Below are positions 39,376-52,932 of a DNA stretch of 64,000 nt, one piece after another (position 1 is the stretch's first letter; each line of letters begins with the position of its first letter). Below the pieces are notes generated by a model. The model was given only the letters and a program-made list of their open reading frames with translations. It did not search any database and was not told where the DNA came from. Position numbers and translations under genes: made by a program. The stretch comes from Glebionis coronaria (Eukaryota; Streptophyta; Magnoliopsida; Asterales; Asteraceae): NCBI GenBank assembly GCA_025667525.1, contig CM046882.1, positions 522,686,618 to 522,750,617 on the forward strand, read 5' to 3'.

Positions 39376-42300
39376 ATTATGGTATCAGAGCCAAGGCTTC
39401 GACCTGTAGGCTCTAAAACTCGACCTGTGACTAGTGGGTAGTCACCAGGAGCTTCCTAAGCCAACGTTTGTTATTCCACGTATTGATGTTTCAGCGCGTT
39501 GTTGTTTTAACCATTATGTTTTCAGCACCTTTTTGTTTTAGCCATGACGTTTTCAGCACCTTGTTGTTTTCACCATGATGTTTTCACCAGTATCGTCTTA
39601 CTAATATGGAATGAACAACCGTCATCCATACTTAGTTATGTGTCATTGTCTATGCATGATGTTCCTCGTGAACTGTGACGATGTGGACTGACCCCAGTAG
39701 TTCATAATTTTCACATAAAAATTTTTCTGTTAAGTTTTGACAATGACTTTTAATTATTATGTTTCATGCATTCATGCATTTATATCATATGTCATCTGTT
39801 GCAGGAATTTTGACTAAGTAATGGTTGGTACAGGACTGGCCCTATTTAGTCGCATGTGCTTTTATCGAAACTTTTAACTTTGGGACCGACCCATAGGCGT
39901 CCCCTCGCCATGTCTTTTGTTTTGGAACCGACCCATAGGCGTTCCCTCGCACATATAAAGGTTTTATAAACTACATTACACATTCATGCACTGTTTTTCT
40001 TGCATAAAATTTTTCTCATGATTTAAATTGGCATAAATTTTTTTTCATGTCCCCTCATAAGTTATTATGTTTTTATGTCAAGTATGTTTTCATACTGTCA
40101 TGGTTAACTTCAGTTTCATGCTGATTATGTTATACACTTCTTCGTAATAGATGGTTTCATGTTTCCTCATGATAATTTCGTCTTCATGTTGATTATGTTT
40201 CACGCCTCTTTTGTTATTTACGTTGTCCTGCAAGACATTGTTAGATTCCTTGAATCATGCTTTCACGATAGTCATGGTTGGTTTCCATTGATCATGCTGT
40301 CAGGCAAATCATCGTTGAATTCTGTGTAACCACACTTTAGTGTTTCTCTATGCGACCAGAATGATGTCTATGCTAATACTGCCAGGTTATCATGATGGTT
40401 TTCCTAACCGTTTAACCAGTTTACTTTCTTTAAATCATGACAAATGATCGAGCCCATACCGATCATTTCATGTGCACTCCATGTGTACTCCACGTACCGT
40501 ATTTCATGTGTATTACATGTACTTTAATCCATGTGTATTCCACTTGCCATACTTCACGAGTATTCGCCAGTCGATTCTAAATCATCTCAGGCGTATGTTC
40601 ACTTGCTGATATTCTACAAGATTGTCGATGTCGCTCATAGCTTGGAGATGTTACTGAAGGTTGATGCTACTAATGTTGGGAGACGCTACGAGATGCTGAT
40701 GCTGATGCTGTTCACAACCTGGAGATTCTAAAAGACAAAGACAAAGGCGTCGGAGCAAAGCAATTGGACGAGAAGATGCTTCACCATCAGACAATTCCCA
40801 TCAATCATTGTTCCAAATTCATAATTACATGTCACACGTTGTTCGGCTGTCATTTCAGCCATATGAGTGCAAACCAGTACCAGCCGGCCACTCAGCTAAA
40901 TAGTTACATGAGTCACGGTCATGAGAATGACCGTCAGGGAACCGACAGACAAGATGATAGTAACCACTACTATGACAGCAACTATCCTAGAAATCGCAAC
41001 CGAGGCTCCGGCCACGGACGTGATCAGACATACAAATGATCAGTAGTCCAACCGATCCGCCAATTCTGGCATATTAACCTAATATTTGTAGTTTTAATTG
41101 TTTCACATCTCGAGACACATGTCAAGACATCAGTCAAGACACATGTCTCACGTATACTTTCTGAGGACACATGTCAAGATATCAGTCAAGACATATGTCA
41201 CGCTTACATTTCTCAAGACACGAGTCAAGACACATGACTCACGTCTGATTATGGAACATTTCTAAGAAATTCAGGGTACCCTTCAAGGGTATATCTATGT
41301 TGTTGTGCCATGTATTAATCAGGCCACGAGAATTTCAATACCATTATCGGCGCATCAGTGAGAACTGTCACGTTGCCGATGTCACTTTCATTTCTTTCAC
41401 CATAGTTCATATATTCATAACCATGAAGGACGCCTTTCGTATTCCCATGCAAACGAAGGTTTTCCTTCAGCTTAACGATAAGATCCAAGCTGCTAACGCA
41501 TTTCCTCGGACAGAAACGAGATGAATTTTATCCTAATTATGTACTATGAACACCACACCATGCTATGATTCATAATTATGTACAATAATGTTCAGGCTCC
41601 TGAATACAGTCAGCTTGATTTTCCATCGGGAAAATCTGTACAAATTATCTATGCTTTTCAAGCACGTGCTTTGTTAGCCATATTGCTAAAATTTTCTAGC
41701 TGTCAGTAACACATGACTACTTAAGTCCTTTTACGCATAGCCAGTTGATTATTCCAAAGTCTTCCTATACATTCCAAGAGAACCTACAAGGAGAAGGATG
41801 GTACCATGAGATTACGTGTCGACTACCGTCGACTTAAACAAATCACCATTCATGACCGTTATTCTCCCCCACATTGACAACATGTCCAATCAACCGTATG
41901 GTGTTAATCACTTTTCCAAGATCAAACTCACGATCATGCTGCCAACAGTGACGAGTGAAAAAGCAGGACATGTCCATGACTGCTATTCGTACACGACTCG
42001 GTCATGCTAGATTTATGATTTTGAATTAGTCTCATCAATGCTCCAACCGCATTATGGACTTAATAAATTGAGTTTCCATGAACTCCTAAACAAATTCATC
42101 AGCGTTTTCATTGAGGATAACCTGATTTCCTCTAGCCTAGAGAAGAACAGGAAGACCATATTTGCACTATGTTGCAAATTCTATGACAAGAGAAATTCTA
42201 CCCTGGAATTTTTTTTTTTTTTTTTTCCAATATCAATTCTGTTTGATTACAGTGACACACTGAATCACATGGGTTCCTACGGTTAATCTTACCATGACTC

Positions 42301-42584
42301 TGCTTATGCGTAAAGGAGAGAACCCTACACTACATTAGGTGTTCTAGGAAATCCTACGCTATGAGAAGTCGGATTCAAAGACTCAGAGTTTCACAACCTT
42401 CTATGTATCAAGTTTCTACGAAGCAGGATACAGCTACGTCCATATCTATGTACCTGACATACCAACAGGCTAAGATAGGACACCAACAAACTGGGATGTT
42501 TCATCATCTGAAATTGTGAACAAAAATGGGACAAGATCTCCATGGATGTTAGTTACCAGATTTCAGCAAACTCAGAAGAAGCAT
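39376..42584 (+). mobile_element. Internal DNA of element B, 5' part
   Basis: Begins with the primer site and contains many short broken frames. Near 40860-41038 a basic NRGSGHGRDQTYK segment looks like a worn gag zinc-knuckle neighbourhood. At 41806-41930 RT-like motifs occur: DYRRLK, then after a frame change HIDNMS and NHFSKI, matching the first RT block of gypsy elements. No complete domain is present. The first 2.02 kb are repeated almost exactly at 57020-59040. Confidence 0.75.
41806..41930 (+). pseudogene. Reverse transcriptase fragment of element B
   Basis: Starts MRLRVDYRRLKQITIHDRY, like the gypsy RT block with DYR and LN/K. It shifts frame at a C-run and continues as HIDNMSNQPYGVNHFSKI, like the downstream IDD and FSKID part. 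No catalytic YVDD-type site was found. Confidence 0.6.
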
Positions 42585-44470
42585 TGTAACACCCCACTTG
42601 GATAAGTGGACCGTTACGTGTATTTATGGCGTGTCATCAAAGCATAAGGTAAATGTCCTAAAGCATTAACTGACCATATAGGAAATACCGGAAATCGAAC
42701 ATCGGTAATCCAAACATAAGCACAAAACATGAAAAGTAAAATACTTAAGGAAAGGACTAAACAATGTCCAAATAAGCAGAAATATGGTAAGAAGTGCATA
42801 AAGTAAGAAGTCTGGATAGCTTCCATCCTAATGCACATGCTCTCAGGATCCTAAGAGCGTCCTGGTGTACCTGCCGTTAGAACATGAAAGGGAACTACGG
42901 CTGAGCGTAACGCTCAGTGAACGGATATAAAGCATGATAAGGGATTACTGAAATGAGACAGATGATAATATACTGGAGCTGTAAGACTGATAAGTAAAGT
43001 TGCAGCAGAAATTTGTGTATAATCTGTAAAGTCTGACTTATAAATAATAAAGCTGAACTGTTATCTGTTAAATCTGAAAACATGCATTTACTGTATTTTA
43101 ATTGCCAGAGCTTATATAGGTCATGTACTGTAACAACTGTGCATGAATAACTGGAGGGGTGACCTCGTCATGCTGTAGAGGGGTGACCTCTAAATAACTG
43201 TAGAGGGGTGACCTCTAAATACTGTGCTGGGTGGAGGGATCAGCTCCAATGTGAAGGATGTAGAGCACACACCACATTCACCTTGATAACTTGTAAACTG
43301 ATAAGCCTAGGATGCATCCATACGCCCCACTAAAAATCCTGATAAAATGGCCAAACTGAGCTGAGTGGGACGATGCAGGATATCACTCTCCTGCATGTGA
43401 GTCACGACACCGGTGCCTCTAGTGCCATGGTTACGGTACCTCCGTAACTAGTACATAAACTGGTCATGCTTGTATATAATGCTCAGGCAATATCTTAGTT
43501 ATTTAAATAATTTCTGATAATTATCACATGTACTGGGGAAAACATTTGGCTGCAGATGGAAAATCCTAATCATGCATAAAAGAAAGTCCATACTGAAGGA
43601 CAGAAATCCATACCTTGTGTTCAGTAACTAACTGAAGATGAAAAGACGGAAATCTTACTCCGACTTCACGTGAGCTTAAGACAGACAATGGACCGAAAGA
43701 TTTAATGAGATATGATGGAACCCGAAACCATGTGCTTTCGAACAATGAATCCAAAGATTCAGCCCATCACGAAACCGAAACATTTTCCATGACATGGGCT
43801 AACCGAGGCAACCAAGCAGACAAAAGAAACATGAACAGCCTCGACGTCACCAAAACTGAATACTATAATATTTAGGTTTTATTTTGCAGCGGCAGATTTG
43901 TTTATGTTAGAGATGTTGGTAATGATTTTTATTGTAAGATGTATATAAATGAGATGTAGTTCGAACCTATCAGCAAGAAACGCATAAAGTATAAAGAAAA
44001 CAGTTGAAGACTTCTTAATTGTAGTGAATGTTTCTTATTTCATTGAATGATATTCCTATAGTCTAAAACAATATGTTACGTACTTATTAAGGAAAGATGA
44101 TATGACTAATAATTGCTAGTTATGAAACGTTACTTCTATAAAGGTCAAACCCGAATTCGGTTTTTAAGCTACTCATTAATTATTGATAGAAAAATACGTT
44201 TACTATAAATGATTTAGTGAATATTACAAACAAAATCTTCAACAAATTAGAAGGCAAAGTTATCATCAGTACTTGTGTAAGCATTTTTTTTTAATTCCCG
44301 TACGTGATAACTTTGAAATGCATTATTTTCGTAACTGAAATAAATAAATATTACGTGATACTTGAATAATTACTATTATTTATTATCTGAACAAATAATT
44401 ACCTAACGTTTTAATTAGAGCTGTGACTGCGTATAATTAATTGTCATGGATTTTTAAGACGGGTTTTACA
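42585..44470 (-). repeat. 3' LTR of element C
   Basis: 1886 bp, TGTAACACC to GGGTTTTACA in plus orientation. On the minus strand it has a TATA-like CCTATATAAG (43111-43120) and a perfect 7-bp hairpin CTGAGCG/CGCTCAG (42901-42917). Three tandem GAGGGGTGACCTC units lie at about 43154-43215. Confidence 0.88.
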
Positions 44471-47400
44471 ACTCTTTCCCTCTAAAAAAAATAATTCGTC
44501 CTCGAATTAGAGATACGATAATGCTGTGGTTTTACAATTCTTCCCCTCTAAAAAGGAGAAATTCGTCCTCGATTTAAAGGTAATAAACTTATGAAGTTAT
44601 AAAAGCTGAAAGGACATATAGACTGAAAGGACATGAAAGCTGAAAGACATGAAAGCTGAAAGACATATAAGCTGAAATACCAAGTTCTTCATTTAGGACA
44701 TAATGCCGCTGAAAGGCTATAAACATGACATGACTAAAGTGAACATGGAACGTGACATGACTGAAAGAATTTAACCAAATTATTGAAGGAAAAGATGAGA
44801 GGTCCGGATGGACTCCTCCGTTTCGAGTGGCCTCCCGCTCGAAACGATTCCTTCAAAAGATCTAAACATGATAAAAATCTTGGTCCTGTTGACCCTATCC
44901 TGATGAATGCTGAAAAATTCTGGTTCCATACTTAAGATGAATTTTTCTGAATCTGATAGAATGAATAAGCTGTAGCATGTAGGGTACATGAAACGGTACG
45001 TACGATTATCCTGAAAAGATAATATTTATCTCTTTGAGCAAGATGCTGAGAATATAAGGAACGAACTACGTGAACAATTGTGAACGTTCTACGTGAGCAA
45101 TTGTGAACGTTCTACGTGAGCAATTGTGAACGTGGTTCACGATTATAAAAGGAACGCTGGGCCAGAAATATATCATGGATGTGATACGCTAAACATACTG
45201 TGAACTTGATACAAGGACATATCACGAATGTATGATGACTGAGGAAAGAATGTCAACGATACGGCCTGAGACGTGAAACGTCTGTCTGGTCATGGAGAAA
45301 CCATGCTAAACTTGATTCTGGTTTTCTCAAGTTTTCTAAAGTCAAATCCGGTACAAGTCTTGGAACGTATCTACGAAGATGGAACACGAACCTGAACGTG
45401 AACAATGTCATGAATGCGAATCGTAGCTTTAAATCATGAGAGATCATAAACATGAGCTGAAACAGCATCCTACTGTGAATGAGACGTAAACGTGAAAGTG
45501 AAAATAAATGTGAACGTGAAGTGAACGTAATCATACAGGTGATCGTGAACATGAATTTTGTTTGATATGATGGTCGGTGGAATACCTTGAATTCGTATAA
45601 TTTACTGCTAATTTTTTTTTTGCAGGGCCGCTACTGCGTAATCCTTTCGTATGAAAGAATTACGCAGGCTGATAACAAGGTTGACGGTGACTTATACAGC
45701 ACCATACTTTTTCTGAGTCTGGGGTAACTGATAACAATCTCATGAAATTTCGGCTCATTTCTGCTCAGAAATTACTAAGGATTGTAGTAACTAACTAACA
45801 TGACGGTGTTCTATCTTGAACCTGCGGTATGTCAGGCATCCAGATATGAACATAGCTGCATCAATGTGTGATACTGCTTCTATAAAAATTCTGCCTGGGA
45901 TATGGGACATTCTGGTGGAAATCTGGTTGAATGGTTATGGAATATATATTTTTTTTAGTGAGACTGTCAGCAATTTCTGCGGTAGCAGCCAGTTGAGTTT
46001 TAGAAAAGTTTGTACTTCGTTCATAGGCGTCGGTCGGGACCATCAGGTGATGGCCTTCACCTTCGCAGGATTGTTTGAAATTTCTTCCTGCTGAAATAGG
46101 GTGGTCCAGAAATACCACCTTGTTCTACTGGGATTCATATCTAGAAAGCTGCGTATATAATTTTTTTTCTCCTATCGGAGAATCTATACCACTGTGAGAA
46201 GATGATTATCTTGTACCTCTCTAGAATTTAAAAGTTCAAAATGTTATCAAAGTACATACTGACGATTTTGTCTGCGAAGTCATAAAAAAATTATTCATAA
46301 ATTTCATACTATAGCTAGAGCATTAGGGAGTTCAGAAGTATAATTCAAAATTTTTAGAGAGTCTGTAAAATGTGCAACAGCAGTCTGGAGACGTCATGTT
46401 CTTTCTCTCACCACTGATGGTAGCATGATCGGAAATTTGTTCTAGAAAATTTTTAAGACATCGTAGCAGATCAGATAAACCTGCTACTTATGGAATGAAC
46501 ATTGATTAAGTATGGTGATCTTGTCAAAACTTTTTGTGGTCGATACATGATCTCATGATACCGTCCTTCTTCCTGATAGACATAAACAGTGCACTTCCTG
46601 GTGGTGCACTAGGGCGAATAAAGCCTCATTCTGGTAATTCTTGCAGCAATTGCTGCAACTCTTTTGACTTAGCTGAAGCCCTGGAATAAAAAGATTTGGA
46701 GTCCGGTTATTTAAGATACCTTGTATCCTTTGGATATAAGGGGACAAATCTGGACCGTCCATCTCATCTCATCCAACAACCCATATTAAAAACAAAAAAA
46801 AGTGGAGGTGTAGTTTCGTCATTTTACCCCTCCCACCTAACACCACCTACCACTCTCACAGATCTGGGATCGATTTCTTCTTCTTCTTCTCTCTAAAACA
46901 CACATAAACACACACACACACACACACACACACATATTTACATCTTAATTTATCAACACAAACATCAAATCCATCGATCATCACCGTCACAAATCGATCA
47001 TCCTCTTCATAAATAAGGTAAAGTTCATTCGATCTGTTTTGATTCATCTTTTTTAGCTTATTCGATGTGAATAAGCTTATAACTCATCTTATTTTTTATA
47101 GCTTATTTGATAAGTTACATGAATTTAACATGTCAAATGATAAGGTAACTTGATGCTTAATGTGAATAAGCTTATTGATAATCATCACCTTTATTATGAT
47201 GAATTATAAGCTAACTTATTAGCTTATTTTCATGAATTATAAGGTTTTTTAGCTTAATCTCGCTGAACATATTTAGTGTAACATGTTTGTGAAGTATCAT
47301 ATATGATATACTATATCATATATGATATAAGCTAAAATATCATATATGATGAGATATATCATATATGATAATGTGGTTGAAAATTGAATTAACTCTTTTT

Positions 47401-47569
47401 TTAATGGATTAATCTGGCTGAACATATTTAGTATGACTTGCTAATGAAGTATCATATATGATATGCTATATCATATATGATATAAGCTAAATATCATATA
47501 TGATCAAATATATCATATATGATTATGTGCTTGAAAATAGAATTAAATCTTCTTTTTTGTGTAGAGAAG

Positions 47570-47629
47570 GTTGTTTACAAGGCGTGTTGAACATTACAAG
47601 CATCCAAAAGACCAAGAAGCTTAATGAAT
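47570..47629 (+). other. Possible last exon in element E, plus strand
   Basis: After an AG acceptor, 19 codons (RRLFTRRVEHYKHPKDQEA) stay open to a TAA, followed by a T-rich stretch like a 3' UTR. There is no start codon in the upstream leader. Family unknown. Confidence 0.3.
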
Positions 47630-48075
47630 AAGCTCGTGAATTTTTCTTTTAAGTTTATTGTTTGTTTTTTCTTGTAATCTCCTAATGGAGTTTTGAAGTA
47701 TATGGACGATTTTGTAATCCATTGGTATCTCGTACAACATCTTGTTAATATGATTTAACTTTCTTGGTATTATGTCATGATGGTTTTTATAAATTAAGTC
47801 ATACGGAGTATATGATCATGCACTATCATATATGACACTCAAGAAAAACTTGGATTTATTAAATAAAGAATCTGATGAATTCATGATTACAACAAAGAGT
47901 ATGCACAATTAATAATCAAACACTTGTTCATAACATAAAAATGTACTTTTGAACAGAATCATATATGATAATTCAAACCGAACGTAACCTAATGTAAAAT
48001 CATATATGATATACCTCTGATATCATATATGATAACAATTTATACAAAATCATAAAAATGCAAAAAAACAGATTA

Positions 48076-48207
48076 TCAAATGATGAATTCATGAACAACG
48101 CCTACTCCGTCTTGATCCTTAAAACATATCCATGCACATCCTCTTGTTATAATCAACATCCCTCTCTGCTTTGCTCCAAAGCTGCCAATCGCACCGTCTA
48201 TGTCTGA
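48076..48207 (-). pseudogene. Possible captured last exon in element E, minus strand
   Basis: Reading leftwards from an AG acceptor at 48208-48209, 43 codons stay open to a TGA: SDIDGAIGSFGAKQ, then RGMLIITRGCAWICFKDQD, then a hydrophobic end. Codon-like composition and a clean stop suggest a real exon. A short leader about 0.7 kb upstream (near 48895-48905) has an ATG frame of six codons before a GTTAAT donor that would join in frame. I do not recognise the protein. Confidence 0.35.
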
Positions 48208-51049
48208 CTGCATTTATAAAAGATAAAAAGAACATATTATGCAACATTTTAACACCAAAATAAATTACTCATATATATGATAGAAGACAAGTTTCAAGAG
48301 TTTATATTGATTTTCTAAAAAATACTCATACAGAATCTGTTTTTTCCTATGGTTTATTTGATATATCATATATGATAGTTATATCATATATGATATATCA
48401 TCAGTTATCATATATGATATATCTATCATATATGAAAAGTGATGATATATCATATATGATATATATATATCATACATGATATATCAAGCTTATTGCAGCC
48501 TACATCAGCAAACTTAATCCAACTTACATAAAATACCTTACGATTTGTCAACATAAGCTAATAAGCTAGCTTATTCACATAACTCCTATCTAATTCTCAA
48601 GATTATTTATAACTCTCATCTAATTAAAAATCTTATTCAAACAAATAAGCTTATTCACATAAATCACCTAATTAAAAGCTAATTAGAATAAATTGATCAA
48701 AATAAGAACAATCAATCGGAATAATTCGATCAAAATAAGAACTATCAATCGGCATATTTCGTTCAAAAAAGCTAATGAAAAAAAATTAATAAGCTTATTC
48801 AAAATCAAATAAGCTAAAAAAAATAAGCATAGATTATAAGAATACAAACCTGATATGAATTCGTGTTAAGTAATCGATCTAATTAACCGATTGTGATGGA
48901 TTCATGATGATGTTGTGATTGTTCGCTTCAAATTTTAGAGAGAGAAAGTAGATCGGGGTAGAGAGAGAAGTGAAAGAACGGGGTGTGTGTTTTTATGAGA
49001 AAGAAATGAGAAAGTTGTGTAAATTGGGGATTTAATCTCAGCCCTTGAATGAGATAGAGATGGATGGTGGGGATGAGTCATCTTGTATCCTAGAAAACTT
49101 TGGTATCCAAAAGAACTTAAATCAAAGTTTTTAAAACAGGTTATGTTCTTGAAACAAGCTTGATGTTAAATCCTGTCTCGTGGTTAGGAAGGAATTTCTG
49201 AAAAACCTTCTAGAATGACATCTGAAAAACTTTGGAATAATCTGCTAATCATGAATTTAAAGTATTTTAGAAGTCGCATCAAGAATGGTGACTAGAAGTC
49301 TTCGCATCTATAAAGATAATAATTCACGGGCTTATAAAGCTAAAACAATTGTACTGATTTTTTTCTGGCAAGAAATATAATGGATATGCTTGGAATTTAG
49401 TAAGACGGATTTCGTTGTTAACTGAAAGTAAATCTTTAATAAATATGGGAGATACTGTGGAGTCTTTTCTGGCTGGGAGGTAGGTAATACCTGATTTAGA
49501 TAAAGCTGACGTATGAATAAGCGAAGCAATCGTGGTAACTTCCACTGAATGCGTTCGTTGCAACCTCCCAGAATGAATACTGCGTGTCTAACCTGGATAA
49601 TAATCCAGTAGTGGTGATTGAATTTTTTTAATGGTCTGGTTTATGCGTAGCATGACCAAAATGGGTATACCCCTTGGAGGGTACCCTGAATTTCTGAGGG
49701 CCTGGTTTAGAAAACATACAGAGTTATGAGTTCTGACTCGTACTCTGAGAAGATATTCATATGACGTGTACCATGACTGATGTCCTGACACGTGTCTTCT
49801 GAAATGATACATGAGACCTATGTCTTGACTGATGTCTTGACATGTGTTTTGGTGGATGAATCCGGACAAGGCTGATAATTTTTGCTAACCGCTAGGATTG
49901 GCGGATCGGTTAGACTACTGACCTCTTGTATTTCTGGTCACGTCCGTTCTAGAGTTTCGATGGTTATGACTGATTAATTATAATTACGGTGGTCATCATT
50001 ACTGCCTTGTCAGTCACCTTATGACGCTCATTATCATGACCGTGATTCCTGTAACTATTTTGCTGAGTGGCCGGCTAGGTTCCGATTCCCACTCTTCTAA
50101 ATGAACGGTTAGCTGAGTGAAGTGTGACATCTAGCTGAGAAGGTAAAAGTATAGAATGGAATGGTAGTGTCTCATAGTTGAAATATTATTCTTTTCAGAA
50201 ATTTCAAATTTATAGTTTTTGTCCTTGTTCTCCAAAGTATCAGCAGCATCAACATTTGTGAGGTCTTCAAAGTGTTAGCAACATCAGCATCTGGTACAAT
50301 CTTCAACTCACGAGCAGCATCAGCACCTGGTAGAATATCGACAAGTGGCAACGCCTGAGATGGTTGAGGATCGATTAGCAATATCCATGGAGTAGGGTAC
50401 CTGGAGTACACCTCGACTACTGTACATGAAGTACAAATTGAATACTGCACATGGAACATATCTGAGGCACTATACGTGGAGTACTCATGAAATACTGTCC
50501 ATGGAGTATAAATGAGACACTGTACGTGGGGTATATATGGAATACGGTACATGGCACTGGTGGAAATTTTATGGGATGATCGGTACTGGTGTCGCTTGTC
50601 TGACATGATCAAAGAAATAAATGGATTTAAACAGTAGTAAACTGATCTGGAATAAGTAACATGATAGGCTGACCATTTCTGCTCGACTTAATGTTGGTTG
50701 TATAGAGAGCTCGAAAGTATGGTTTAAACAGAGTTTCATCAATGTTCAGTATAAGGACATGATTGATAAAGACCAGAACATGATTTATCATGAAATAGGA
50801 TTTTATTGTAATTCTTCTATATCTTTGCATGAAAACATCATCACCTTGCTGAAAACGTAACCCTCATAAAGAGATATGAACTTAATCAGCATGAAAACGA
50901 CATCCATTTGAGAGTACAAACTTGACTGATACAAAGAACATGAAAAGATAATCGATTGAAGTTTAACATCAACTGGTGTGGATGGCTATGGTTCAATCCA
51001 CATAATTCAAGGAACAAAACATGTGACTAAGTATGGGCGATTCTAGTTT

Positions 51050-51099
51050 CGTAACGGTCCACTTATCCAAGTGGGGTGTTACAATTATGGTATCAGAGC
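51050..51099. other. Inverted LTR-end plus primer-site segment at C's right LTR
   Basis: This 50-bp block reads CGTAACGGTCCACTTATCC, then GTGGGGTGTTACA, then ATTATGGTATCAGAGC. That is LTR end and primer site in plus orientation, while the LTR beside it (51097-52927) is in minus orientation. Compared with the left LTR, it is the reverse complement of what should be here, and 22 bp next to it are missing. Confidence 0.8.
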
Positions 51100-52927
51100 A
51101 TAAGGTAAATGTCCTAAAGCATTAACTGACCATATAGGAAATACCGGAAATCGAACATCGGTAATCCAAACATAAGCACAAAACATGAAAAGTAAAATAC
51201 TTAAGGAAAGGACTAAACAATGTCCAAATAAGCAGAAATATGGTAAGAAGTGCATAAAGTAAGAAGTCTGGATAGCTTCCATCCCAATGCACATGCTCTC
51301 AGGATCCTAAGAGCGTCCTGGTGTACCTGCCGTTAGAACATGAAAGGGAACTACGGCTGAGCGTAACGCTCAGTGAACGGATATAAAGCATGATAAGGGA
51401 TTACTGAAATGAGACAGATGATAATATACTGGAGCTGTAAGACTGATAAGTAAAGTTGCAGCAGAAATTTGTGTATAATCTGTAAAGTCTGACTTATAAA
51501 TAATAAAGCTGAACTGTTATCTGTTAAATCTGAAAACATGCATTTACTGTATTTTAATTGCCAGAGCTTATATAGGTCATGTACTGTAACAACTGTGCAT
51601 GAATAACTGGAGGGGTGACCTCGTCATGCTGTAGAGGGGTGACCTCTAAATAACTGTAGAGGGGTGACCTCTAAATACTGTGCTGGGTGGAGGGATCAGC
51701 TCCAATGTGAAGGATGTAGAGCACACACCACATTCACCTTGATAACTTGTAAACTGATAAGCCTAGGATGCATCCATACGCCCCACTAAAAATCCTGATA
51801 AAATGGCCAAACTGAGCTGAGTGGGACGATGCAGGATATCACTCTCCTGCATGTGAGTCACGACACCGGTGCCTCTAGTGCCATGGTTACGGTACCTCCG
51901 TAACTAGTACATAAACTGGTCATGCTTGTATATAATGCTCAGGCAATATCTTAGTTATTTAAATAATTTCTGATAATTTATCACATGTACTGGGGAAAAC
52001 ATTTGGCTGCAGATGGAAAATCCTAATCATGCATAAAAGAAAGTCCATACTGAAGGACAGAAATCCATACCTTGTGTTCAGTAACTAACTGAAGATGAAA
52101 AGACGGAAATCTTACTCCGACTTCACGTGAGCTTAAGACAGACAATGGACCGAAAGATTTAATGAGATATGATGGAACCCGAAACCATGTGCTTTCGAAC
52201 AATGAATCCAAAGATTCAGCCCATCACGAAACCGAAACATTTTCCATGACATGGGCTAACCGAGGCAACCAAGCAGACAAAAGAAACATGAACAGCCTCG
52301 ACGTCACCAAAACTGAATACTATAATATTTAGGTTTTATTTTGCAGCGGCAGATTTGTTTATGTTAGAGATGTTGGTAATGATTTTTATTGTAAGATGTA
52401 TATAAATGAGATGTAGTTCGAACCTATCAGCAAGAAACGCATAAAGTATAAAGAAAACAGTTGAAGACTTCTTAATTGTAGTGAATGTTTCTTATTTCAT
52501 TGAATGATATTCCTATAGTCTAAAACAATATGTTACGTACTTATTAAGGAAAGATGATATGACTAATAATTGCTAGTTATGAAACGTTACTTCTATAAAG
52601 GTCAAACCCGAATTCGGTTTTTAAGCTACTCATTAATTATTGATAGAAAAATACGTTTACTATAAATGATTTAGTGAATATTACAAACAAAATCTTCAAC
52701 AAATTAGAAGGCAAAGTTATCATCAGTACTTGTGTAAGCATTTTTTTTTAATTCCCGTACGTGATAACTTTGAAATGCATTATTTTCGTAACTGAAATAA
52801 ATAAATATTACGTGATACTTGAATAATTACTATTATTTATTATCTGAACAAATAATTACCTAACGTTTTAATTAGAGCTGTGACTGCGTATAATTAATTG
52901 TCATGGATTTTTAAGACGGGTTTTACA
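51097..52927 (-). repeat. 5' LTR of element C, truncated at its inner end
   Basis: 1831 bp, nearly identical to 42641-44470 of the left LTR (one extra T near 51979 and few substitutions). The inner 56 bp are missing or inverted (see 51050-51099). Confidence 0.85.
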
Positions 52928-52932
52928 AGCAT

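Larger units (their letters stand above)
47293..48490. repeat. Palindrome ATCATATATGAT, about 15 copies in clusters
   Basis: Perfect 12-bp palindromes cluster at 47293-47375 (4), 47449-47530 (4), 47955-48040 (3) and 48355-48480 (4), with near copies between. Several extend to TATCATATATGATA. Confidence 0.9.
46730..49081. mobile_element. Putative Mutator-like element E with palindrome arrays
   Basis: A 9-10-bp direct repeat CTTGTATCC(T) flanks it (46720-46729 and 49082-49091), and C internal sequence resumes at once on the right. The ends are only partly inverted: about 25 bp in from the left and 13 bp in from the right both read ACCRTCCATCTC. Each arm has a CT-rich leader-like stretch, then an AT-rich stretch with many ATCATATATGAT palindromes. 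A (CA)n run lies at 46909-46934. Short coding-like last exons occur at 47570-47629 (+) and 48076-48207 (-). No transposase is seen. Confidence 0.6.
42585..52927 (-). mobile_element. Gypsy-related element C, minus strand, inserted in B
   Basis: Left LTR 42585-44470 and right LTR 51097-52927. A perfect target duplication AGCAT lies at 42580-42584 and 52928-52932. The polypurine tract lies at 44471-44485 on the minus strand, so the element reads leftwards. Internal DNA at 49860-50600 and near 44780-44850 is homologous to element B on the opposite strand, so C is a diverged member of the B lineage inserted into B. The right LTR lacks its outer 56 bp, and the primer-site junction there is inverted. 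Element E interrupts it. No intact ORF is present. Confidence 0.85.
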
